Assembly (NCBI GenBank): GCA_937916405.1
Contig: CALFUF010000125.1
Coordinates: 1-12,647 of the forward strand
Source of the DNA: an uncultured Prevotella sp.
GTDB taxonomy: Bacteria; Bacteroidota; Bacteroidia; Bacteroidales; Bacteroidaceae
Reading direction: 5' to 3'
Length of the DNA stretch: 12,647 bases
Shown here: positions 7,142-12,647 of the stretch, one piece after another
Numbering within the stretch: position 1 is the stretch's first letter
Layout: the number at the start of each line of letters is the position of its first letter
Notes under the pieces: model-generated
What the model was told of the DNA's origin: nothing
Seen by the model: the letters and a program-made list of their open reading frames with translations, nothing else
Databases searched by the model: none
Position numbers and translations under genes: made by a program

Positions 7142-8299
7142 ATGAGCGCATTAAGAAATTATCTCAATAAGATCAAGCCCAACTTCGAGCCCGAAGGTAA
7201 GCTTCACGCTTTCCGTAGCATCTTTGACGGATTCGAGACATTCCTCTATGTGCCGAACACGACGGCAAAGACGGGTGTCAACATCCATGATGCTATTGAC
7301 TCAAAGCGTATTATGAGTATGGTGGTGATCGCGCTGATGCCTGCCATGCTGTTTGGTATGTATAATATCGGCTACCAGAACTATCTCGCTGCAGGAACAC
7401 TGGCAACAGCCTCGTTCTTCGAGATTTTCTGTTATGGTTTCCTAGCCGTACTTCCTAAGATTCTGGTCAGCTATATCGTTGGTCTGGGTATCGAGTTCGC
7501 TTGGGCACAATGGAAAGGGGAGGAGATTCAGGAAGGTTACCTCGTCAGTGGTATTCTGATTCCGCTGATCGTTCCTATCGGCTGTCCGTTATGGATGCTT
7601 GCCCTTGCCTGTGCTTTCAGTGTGATCTTCTGTAAGGAGATATTCGGTGGTACGGGTATGAACCTCTTCAACCCTGCTATCGCAGCACGTATGTTCCTGT
7701 TCTTCGCTTATCCCTCGAAGATGACAGGTGATACCGTTTGGGTGGCACAAGACAGTATCTTCGGACTGGGTAACACCCTGCCTGACACCTTCACTGCCGC
7801 TACTCCTTTAGGACAGATAGCACAGGGCATCACTCCTAACACTTGTATCTGTGATATGATTTTCGGATTCATCCCAGGTTCTATTGGTGAGACATCCGTA
7901 ATCGCCATCGCCATTGGTGCTGTCATCCTGCTGTGGACCGGTATTGCTTCTTGGCGTACCATGCTGAGTGTCTTCGTGGGTGGTGCAGCGATGGGACTCC
8001 TTTTCGAGTCAACAGGTGCGACGACCATGCCTTGGTGGCATCATTTCGTCCTTGGTGGTTTTGCTTTCGGTGCTGTCTTCATGGCTACCGACCCTGTGAC
8101 CTCTTGCCGTACCGAGTGTGGTAAGTATATCTATGGTTTCATCATTGGTGCCATGGCTGTCATCATCCGTGTGAAGAACGCTGGTTACCCAGAGGGTATG
8201 ATGCTTGCCATCTTCTTTGGTAATATGATTGCTCCGCTGATCGACCACTTCATCGTGGAGCGTAATATCTCGAAACGCCAGAAAAGATTAAAGAATTGA
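7142..8299 (+). CDS. nqrB: Na+-translocating NADH:quinone reductase subunit B
   Basis: NqrB is the main membrane subunit. It binds a covalent FMN and riboflavin and is the centre of Na+ movement and quinone reduction. At 385 residues it is slightly shorter than the Vibrio protein (about 415). Many hydrophobic helices begin at about residue 57 (MSMVVIALMPAMLFGMYNIG). The family signature GGTGMNLFNPAIAARMFLFFAYP starts at G169. The flavinylation site reads D215-T-F-T-A-A-T221, where T221 should carry FMN through a phosphoester bond; this is a relaxed form of the D-x-x-(S/T)-G-A-T motif, with Ala in place of Gly. Further on, FAFGAVFMATDPVTS and NAGYPEGMMLAIFFGNMIAPLID are typical. The attaching enzyme, ApbE-type flavin transferase, is not encoded here. 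The stop codon lies inside an 8-bp tandem duplication, and nqrC starts 12 bases on. Confidence 0.97.
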   Translation: MSALRNYLNKIKPNFEPEGKLHAFRSIFDGFETFLYVPNTTAKTGVNIHDAIDSKRIMSMVVIALMPAMLFGMYNIGYQNYLAAGTLATASFFEIFCYGFLAVLPKILVSYIVGLGIEFAWAQWKGEEIQEGYLVSGILIPLIVPIGCPLWMLALACAFSVIFCKEIFGGTGMNLFNPAIAARMFLFFAYPSKMTGDTVWVAQDSIFGLGNTLPDTFTAATPLGQIAQGITPNTCICDMIFGFIPGSIGETSVIAIAIGAVILLWTGIASWRTMLSVFVGGAAMGLLFESTGATTMPWWHHFVLGGFAFGAVFMATDPVTSCRTECGKYIYGFIIGAMAVIIRVKNAGYPEGMMLAIFFGNMIAPLIDHFIVERNISKRQKRLKN

Positions 8300-8309
8300 A
8301 AAATTGAAA
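8294..8309 (+). repeat. Tandem AATTGAAA x2 spanning the nqrB stop
   Basis: AATTGAAA occurs twice without a gap at 8294-8301 and 8302-8309. The TGA stop of nqrB (8297-8299) lies in the first copy, and the second copy makes up most of the nqrB-nqrC spacer. This makes the junction the longest within the operon (12 bases against 3-6 elsewhere). It may be a simple slippage duplication. Confidence 0.6.
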
Positions 8310-8311
8310 TT

Positions 8312-8929
8312 ATGGCTAAGTTAAATACGAATAGTAATGCGTACATTATTATATATAGTACGATACTCGTGGTCATCGTCGCTTTCCTGCTGGCGTTTGT
8401 CTTCCAGGCATTGAAGCCCATGCAGGATGCCAACGTGGCGCTTGACGTGAAGAAGCAGATTCTCTATTCGCTCAACATCCGTGGCTTGGACGGTTCAGAT
8501 GCTGAGGCTAAATATACCGAGGTGGTGAAGAGTGAGGAGAAGGCTGGTGACCAACTCTATTATGTCTGCGACATCAAAGGTGAGAGGAAATACGTGTTCC
8601 CTCTGAAAGGTATGGGACTTTGGGGTGGTATCAGTGCTTTCGTCTCTGTCAATGACGACCTGAACACCATTTATGGTGCCTACTTCAATCATGAGAGTGA
8701 GACGGCAGGTCTGGGTGCTGAGATCAAGGACTCACAGGCTTGGCAGGAGAAGTTCCAGGGTAAGAAGATTTTCTCTGAGGACGGACAACTCGCTATTGGT
8801 GTAGTGAAGAAGGTGGAGAACCCAGACTCACACGTTGACTGTGTGACGGGTGCCACGTTGACTTCCAATGGTGTCAGTGACATGCTCCGTGAAGGTCTGA
8901 AACAATATGTTGAACGCTTAAAGAAGTAA
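8312..8929 (+). CDS. nqrC: Na+-translocating NADH:quinone reductase subunit C
   Basis: NqrC is a single-pass membrane subunit whose periplasmic FMN-binding domain takes part in internal electron transfer. Residues ~10-32 form the membrane helix (AYIIIYSTILVVIVAFLLAF). The FMN-binding domain includes PLKGMGLWGGISAFVSVN and HESETAGLGAEI, both typical. The covalent FMN site is D176-C-V-T-G-A-T182, matching the D-x-x-(S/T)-G-A-T flavinylation motif, so T182 should carry the flavin. At 205 residues it is compact compared with the Vibrio subunit (about 257). All conserved segments are present, so it does not look truncated. nqrD follows after 4 bases with the same TAAGACTATG stop/start context as the nqrA-nqrB junction. 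Confidence 0.96.
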   Translation: MAKLNTNSNAYIIIYSTILVVIVAFLLAFVFQALKPMQDANVALDVKKQILYSLNIRGLDGSDAEAKYTEVVKSEEKAGDQLYYVCDIKGERKYVFPLKGMGLWGGISAFVSVNDDLNTIYGAYFNHESETAGLGAEIKDSQAWQEKFQGKKIFSEDGQLAIGVVKKVENPDSHVDCVTGATLTSNGVSDMLREGLKQYVERLKK

Positions 8930-8933
8930 GACT

Positions 8934-9557
8934 ATGGCATTATTCAGTAAACAAAATAAGGAGGTTTTTACTAATCCGTTGAACCTCGATCACCCAATCC
9001 TCGGACAGGTATTGGGTATCTGCTCGGCTCTCGCTGTCACCTCACAGCTGAAGCCTGCCATCGTGATGGGACTCGCCGTAACGGTGATTACCGCTTTCTC
9101 TAACGTCATCATCTCGATTATCCGTAACACCATTCCTAACCGCATCCGTATCGTGGTGCAGTTGGTTGTTGTTGCTGCTCTCGTAACTATCGTCTCTCAG
9201 ATACTTAAGGCTTTCGCCTATGATGTGAGTGTTCAGCTGAGCGTGTATGTCGGTCTGATTATCACCAACTGTATCCTGATGGGTCGCTTGGAGGCGTTCG
9301 CTATGATGAACAAGCCCTGGCCTTCCTTCCTCGATGGTGTAGGTAACGGTTTGGGTTATGCCATGATCCTCGTGATTGTGGGAGCCTTCCGTGAGTTCTT
9401 CGGACGTGGCTCGCTGCTGGGCTTCCAGATTATTCCTGATGCCTGCTACGACTTCGGCTATGTGAACAACGGTATGATGACGATGCCAGCCATGGCATTG
9501 ATCCTCGTAGGTTGTGTGATTTGGATTCATCGTGCTTACTTTTATAAGGAGAAATAA
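8934..9557 (+). CDS. nqrD: Na+-translocating NADH:quinone reductase subunit D
   Basis: NqrD is a small integral membrane subunit (207 residues, normal length) with about six helices. It pairs with the homologous NqrE in inverted topology, and the two hold an intramembrane 2Fe-2S centre at their interface. The two cysteines expected to contribute are present: C30 in LGICSALAV and C113 in TNCILMGR. Other family segments are NPLNLDHPILGQVLG near the N-terminus, FLDGVGNGLGYAMILV, and FREFFGRGSLLGF. The start is the ATG 4 bases after the nqrC stop, and nqrE follows after 3 bases. Confidence 0.97.
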   Translation: MALFSKQNKEVFTNPLNLDHPILGQVLGICSALAVTSQLKPAIVMGLAVTVITAFSNVIISIIRNTIPNRIRIVVQLVVVAALVTIVSQILKAFAYDVSVQLSVYVGLIITNCILMGRLEAFAMMNKPWPSFLDGVGNGLGYAMILVIVGAFREFFGRGSLLGFQIIPDACYDFGYVNNGMMTMPAMALILVGCVIWIHRAYFYKEK

Positions 9558-9560
9558 GTT

Positions 9561-10187
9561 ATGGAACACGCAATAAGTCTGTTATTCAGGTCCATCTTCG
9601 TGGACAATATGATTTTCGCTTTCTTCCTTGGCATGTGTTCCTACCTTGCCGTGTCGAAGACTGTGAAGACCTCTATGGGACTGGGTCTCGCTGTAACCTT
9701 CGTGCTCACCGTGACCGTTCCTGTGAACTATCTGCTGCAAACAAAGGTACTTGGTTCTGACTGTCTGGTGGAGGGTGTAGACCTCAGTTATCTGTCGTTC
9801 ATCCTCTTCATCGCCGTCATCGCCGGTATGGTGCAACTCGTGGAGATGACTGTCGAGAAATACTCTCCGTCACTCTATGCCGCACTGGGTATCTTCCTGC
9901 CGCTGATTGCCGTTAACTGCGCCATCATGGGTGCCTCGCTGTTCATGCAGCAGCGTATCCTGTTGGATGCCGACAACTCACAGGCAATCACCTCTGTATG
10001 GGATGCCATCGTCTATGGCTTCGGTTCTGGTATCGGTTGGACCCTTGCTATTGTCGCTCTTGGCGCCATCCGTGAGAAGATGCAGTATTCTGATGTGCCC
10101 AAACCCCTGCAGGGTCTCGGCATCGTGTTTATCACCGTAGGACTCATGGCAATGGCTATGATGTGTTTCAGCGGACTAAATATCTAA
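9561..10187 (+). CDS. nqrE: Na+-translocating NADH:quinone reductase subunit E
   Basis: NqrE is the integral membrane partner of NqrD (208 residues, about six helices). It begins with the characteristic MEHAISLLFRSIFVDNMIFAFFLGMCSYLAVS. The cysteines for the shared 2Fe-2S centre are C26 in GMCSYLAVS and C120 in AVNCAIMGA, the same residue numbers as in the Vibrio subunit. Further family segments are VEKYSPSLYAALGIFLPLI and YGFGSGIGWTLAIVALGAIREK. It lies 3 bases after nqrD and 6 bases before nqrF, so translation along the operon is tightly linked. Confidence 0.97.
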   Translation: MEHAISLLFRSIFVDNMIFAFFLGMCSYLAVSKTVKTSMGLGLAVTFVLTVTVPVNYLLQTKVLGSDCLVEGVDLSYLSFILFIAVIAGMVQLVEMTVEKYSPSLYAALGIFLPLIAVNCAIMGASLFMQQRILLDADNSQAITSVWDAIVYGFGSGIGWTLAIVALGAIREKMQYSDVPKPLQGLGIVFITVGLMAMAMMCFSGLNI

Positions 10188-10193
10188 AGTGTT

Positions 10194-11462
10194 ATGGGAC
10201 AGTTTATAGCATATAGCATAGGAGTTTTCCTGATTGTCATACTCCTGTTGGTCGTTATCCTGTTGGTCGCAAAGAAATACCTTTCGCCCTCAGGTAATGT
10301 GAATATTGAGATTAATGGTGACCGTACTATCTCTGTTGCCCAGGGTAACAGTCTGATGTCCACTCTTAACGAGAATGGTGTCTTCCTGCCCTCAGCATGT
10401 GGTGGTAAGGCTTCCTGCGGACAGTGTAAGGTACAGGTCCTTGAGGGTGGGGGTGAGATTCTCGACTCTGAGAAGCCGCACTTCACTCGTAAGGAGATTA
10501 AGAACGGCTGGCGTTTAGGTTGTCAGTGTAAGGTGAAGGGTGACCTGAAGATTCATGTCGATGAGAGCATCCTCGGCGTGAAGGAGTATGAGTGTACCGT
10601 CATCTCGAACAAGAATGTCGCTACGTTCATCAAGGAGTTCAAGGTGCAGTTGCCCGCTGGCGAGCATATGGACTTCCTCCCTGGCTCTTACGCACAGATC
10701 AAGATTCCAGCCTTCGACTGCATCGACTACGATAAGGACTTTGACAAGTCATTGATTGGTGAGGAGTATCTGCCGTCATGGGAGAAGTTCGGACTCTTCC
10801 CGTTGAAGTGTAAGAACCCGGAGCCGACTATCCGTGCTTACTCAATGGCTAACTATCCTGCCGAGGGTGACGTATTCATGTTGACAGTACGTATCGCTAC
10901 TCCTCCGTTCAAGCCCGACCGCAGTGGTTTCATGGAGGTGAACCCAGGTATTGCCTCTTCTTATATCTTCTCACTGAAACCCGGTGACAAGGTGATTATG
11001 TCTGGTCCGTTCGGTGACTTCCACCCACACTTCGACTCGAAGAAGGAGATGATATGGGTCGGTGGTGGTGCCGGTATGGCTCCGCTGCGTGCTCAGATCA
11101 TGCACATGACGAAGACTTTGCATACTACCGATCGTGAGATGCACTATTTCTATGGTGCACGTGCCCTTAACGAGGTATTCTATCTCGACGACTTCCTGGG
11201 CTTGGAGAAGGAGTATCCCAACTTCCACTTCCATCTCGCCCTCGACCGTCCTGATCCTGCTGCTGATGCCGCAGGCGTGAAGTATACTCCAGGCTTTGTT
11301 CATCAGGTGATGCTCGAGACCTATCTGAAGGACCACGAGGCTCCTGAGGATATCGAGTATTACATGTGCGGACCTGGTCCGATGTCGAAGGCAGTCGTCT
11401 CCATGCTCGACTCCCTCGGCGTAGAGTCAGAGAGTATCATGTACGATAACTTCGGAGGTTAA
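10194..11462 (+). CDS. nqrF: Na+-translocating NADH:quinone reductase subunit F (NADH-oxidising)
   Basis: NqrF takes electrons from NADH through FAD to a 2Fe-2S cluster at the cytoplasmic face. This copy has 422 residues, a little longer than the Vibrio protein. Residues ~4-26 are the membrane anchor. The plant-ferredoxin-type cluster ligands are C69, C75 and C78 (ACGGKASCGQC) and C110 (GCQC); C112 is an extra cysteine two residues on. The FAD site is R214-A-Y-S-M-A. The NADH-binding region has G290-G-G-A-G-M-A-P-L-R and a late YMCGPGPM with C392. The protein ends DNFGG, close to the usual C-terminal aromatic-Gly-Gly. It is the last gene of the operon and is followed by a hairpin and T-rich run that probably ends transcription. 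Confidence 0.97.
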   Translation: MGQFIAYSIGVFLIVILLLVVILLVAKKYLSPSGNVNIEINGDRTISVAQGNSLMSTLNENGVFLPSACGGKASCGQCKVQVLEGGGEILDSEKPHFTRKEIKNGWRLGCQCKVKGDLKIHVDESILGVKEYECTVISNKNVATFIKEFKVQLPAGEHMDFLPGSYAQIKIPAFDCIDYDKDFDKSLIGEEYLPSWEKFGLFPLKCKNPEPTIRAYSMANYPAEGDVFMLTVRIATPPFKPDRSGFMEVNPGIASSYIFSLKPGDKVIMSGPFGDFHPHFDSKKEMIWVGGGAGMAPLRAQIMHMTKTLHTTDREMHYFYGARALNEVFYLDDFLGLEKEYPNFHFHLALDRPDPAADAAGVKYTPGFVHQVMLETYLKDHEAPEDIEYYMCGPGPMSKAVVSMLDSLGVESESIMYDNFGG

Positions 11463-11488
11463 TCAGTTCGTTGGTTTATACAAAACAG

Positions 11489-11530
11489 AATCGGCACCAC
11501 CCGTCAGGATGATGCCGATTTTCTTTTGTT
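11489..11530 (+). terminator. Hairpin terminator after nqrF, possibly bidirectional
   Basis: AATCGGCA (11489-11496) pairs perfectly with TGCCGATT (11513-11520) across a 16-base loop. The right arm runs straight into a T-rich stretch (TTCTTTTGTT), giving a rho-independent layout on the plus strand 26 bases after the nqrF stop. On the minus strand the same stem is followed by a weaker U-rich stretch, so it may also serve the convergent SPFH gene that ends at 11543. Confidence 0.75.
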
Positions 11531-11542
11531 CTTCTCTTTCAG

Positions 11543-12496
11543 TTATTCAGACTTGAATAGATCCTTGATACCACCGATGGACCCTAAGAGGTTGGTAGCT
11601 TCGTAGGGGAGGTAGACCGTCTTGGTCTTGTCACCCTGTGCGAGATCCTGCATCATCTGGATATACTTCTGTGCGAGCAGGTAGTTGGCTGGGTTGGTCG
11701 ACTTGCCGACAGCCTCGGTAATCAGTTCGATAGCCTTTGCCTCTGCCTCTGCCTTGCGGATACGAGCCTGAGCCTCACCCTCAGCATGAAGGATAGCCTG
11801 CTGCTTCTGAGCGTCAGCACGGTTGACGATAGCCGTCTTCTCACCCTCAGAGGCAAGAATCTCAGCGGCTTTCTCACCCTCGGAGGTCAGAATCTGTGCA
11901 CGCTTGTTACGCTCAGCCTGCATCTGTTTCTCCATGGCGTTCAGAACGGTTGCGGGAGGTACGATATCCTGCAACTCAACACGATTCACTTTCACACCCC
12001 ACTTGTCGGTAGCATCGTCGAGGACGGCACGCAGTTTGGTGTTGATGGTGTCACGAGAGGTCAGTGTCTCATCGAGTTCCAGTTCACCGATGATGTTACG
12101 CAAGGTCGTCTGGGTCAGTTTCTCGATAGCGTTGGGCAGGTTAGATATCTCATACACAGCCTTGAAGGGGTCTACGATCTGGAAGTAGAGCAGGGCATTG
12201 ATCTCCATCTGGATATTATCCTTCGTGATGACGTTCTGTGAGGGGAAGTCGTACACCTGTTCACGCAGGTCGATAGAGTTAGAGTACGCATAGCGTCCAC
12301 GAGTCAGTACCACAATCTCCTTGGCACGGTCGATGAACGGAATGATGATGTTGATACCTGGTTTCAGGGTAGCATAATAGCGTCCGAGACGCTCAATGAT
12401 CTTGGTCTCTGATTGAGGGATGATCACAAGTGCCATCTTGGCGAAGATAATCACCAGTGCGATGATCACTACTAATACAATTGTCATAATGTCCAT
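11543..12496 (-). CDS. SPFH/band-7 membrane protein (QmcA/paraslipin-like)
   Basis: SPFH proteins (stomatin/prohibitin/flotillin/HflK-C) assemble into large membrane-bound oligomers that organise lipid microdomains or control membrane proteases. This 317-residue protein has an N-terminal membrane segment (residues ~4-26). The band-7 core follows (VIIPQSETKIIERLGRYYATL, then GINIIIPFIDRAKEIVVL, and VKVNRVELQDIVPP near residues 170-185). Residues ~190-262 are a long A/E/K/Q-rich coiled coil with short internal repeats (SEGEKAAEILASEGEKTA, AEGEAQARIRKAEAEAKAIELI). The C-terminus is a variable tail (LGSIGGIKDLF). The ATG at 12496-12494 is preferred: an in-frame TAA lies two codons upstream, and the alternative ATG at codon 4 would shorten the anchor. 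It lies downstream of an NfeD-like gene, the usual partner, and is convergent with nqrF. The QmcA-like subgroup is likely but not certain. Confidence 0.92.
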   Translation of the reverse strand: MDIMTIVLVVIIALVIIFAKMALVIIPQSETKIIERLGRYYATLKPGINIIIPFIDRAKEIVVLTRGRYAYSNSIDLREQVYDFPSQNVITKDNIQMEINALLYFQIVDPFKAVYEISNLPNAIEKLTQTTLRNIIGELELDETLTSRDTINTKLRAVLDDATDKWGVKVNRVELQDIVPPATVLNAMEKQMQAERNKRAQILTSEGEKAAEILASEGEKTAIVNRADAQKQQAILHAEGEAQARIRKAEAEAKAIELITEAVGKSTNPANYLLAQKYIQMMQDLAQGDKTKTVYLPYEATNLLGSIGGIKDLFKSE

Positions 12497-12526
12497 AATT
12501 TATAAAGTTTTTAAAAGGTTTTTTCT

Positions 12527-12558
12527 TATAGGAACTATAGGGACTATAGGCACTATAG
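12527..12558 (+). repeat. 9-bp tandem repeat, TATAGGNAC, about 3.5 copies
   Basis: On the plus strand TATAGGAAC (12527-12535), TATAGGGAC (12536-12544) and TATAGGCAC (12545-12553) follow one another, then TATAG (12554-12558). Only the seventh base of each unit varies. The units create the palindrome CTATAG at 9-base intervals. The array fills most of the gap between the NfeD-like gene and the SPFH gene, and the NfeD stop codon (12555-12553) lies within it. Function unknown. Confidence 0.85.
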
Positions 12559-12647
12559 TGTCTCCACCGTAATGATGGTGCTCTCACGACCGATGACACG
12601 GACGGTGGTGCCTACAGGGATGTCACTGTCGGCTTGACTGACAGCCT
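12553..12647 (-). CDS. NfeD-like membrane protein, C-terminal end (cut by the right edge)
   Basis: The reverse strand gives 30 codons from the window edge to a TAG at 12555-12553. They read ...SDIPVGTTVRVIGRESTIITVETL. The pattern G-x-x-V-x-V, then a short turn and a final V-E strand, matches the OB-fold domain that closes NfeD family proteins. NfeD proteins are membrane proteins usually encoded next to SPFH genes and thought to act with them. The SPFH gene begins 56 bases downstream on the same strand, fitting the common nfeD-SPFH pair. The fragment is short, so the assignment leans on context. Its last codons overlap the tandem repeat. Confidence 0.7.
   Translation of the reverse strand, partial: AVSQADSDIPVGTTVRVIGRESTIITVETL

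Noticed and set aside
9042..9569. 175-residue minus-strand ORF antisense to nqrD
   Set aside because: Its His/Asp/Asn/Gln-rich composition is typical of a shadow of a membrane-protein gene, and nqrD is unambiguous on the plus strand.
1..12647. Novel defence, toxin-antitoxin, CRISPR or mobile system
   Set aside because: No repeat-spacer array, transposase, integrase, nuclease, reverse transcriptase or small paired toxin/antitoxin genes were found. The complete genes belong to well-known respiratory and envelope families.

Overview
The window most likely comes from a Prevotella-like member of the Bacteroidales, probably a metagenomic contig. The evidence is a complete Na+-translocating NADH:quinone reductase operon (nqrABCDEF), a Bacteroidetes-type tamB, start codons with A/T-rich leaders and no Shine-Dalgarno sequence, and TAnnTTTG-type -7 boxes. 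The first ~540 bases do not fit this. They are more GC-rich in part (42 of 60 bases are G or C at 361-420, against 27 of 60 at 661-720). They also carry a textbook AGGAGG ribosome binding site and two translationally coupled minus-strand genes that look foreign.

Layout: 1-107 and 104-~541 (minus) hold the start of a small membrane protein and the 3' part of a gene whose product ends in a GYF_2 domain. Near 529-568 the sequence switches to the 3' part of a GH25 lysozyme gene (plus, ends at 981), whose N-terminal half is missing. A short putative secreted-protein ORF starts at 991 and runs into the 3' end of the convergent gene tamB (5604-1198, minus). A ~190-base divergent intergenic region (5605-5796) carries the likely promoters of tamB and of nqrABCDEF (5797-11462, plus). 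A hairpin terminator follows nqrF. The convergent SPFH/band-7 gene (12496-11543) and the 3' end of an NfeD-like gene (from the window's right edge to 12553) form a minus-strand pair separated by a 9-bp tandem repeat.

How the genes work together: the six Nqr subunits form one inner-membrane respiratory complex that oxidises NADH, reduces quinone and exports Na+. All the cofactor motifs expected can be seen: the 2Fe-2S cysteines of NqrF, the membrane cysteines of NqrD and NqrE, and the flavin-bearing threonines of NqrB and NqrC. TamB is an envelope protein linking inner and outer membranes. The SPFH/NfeD pair is a known membrane-organising or quality-control module. No tRNA, rRNA, CRISPR array, transposase or phage gene was seen.

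I see no convincing undescribed system. The observation most worth checking is the abrupt join near 540, which is either a chimeric assembly or a real recombination that truncated the GH25 gene. Smaller curiosities are the repeats that contain stop codons, the matching -7 boxes of the divergent promoters, and the fragment-like ORF at 991.
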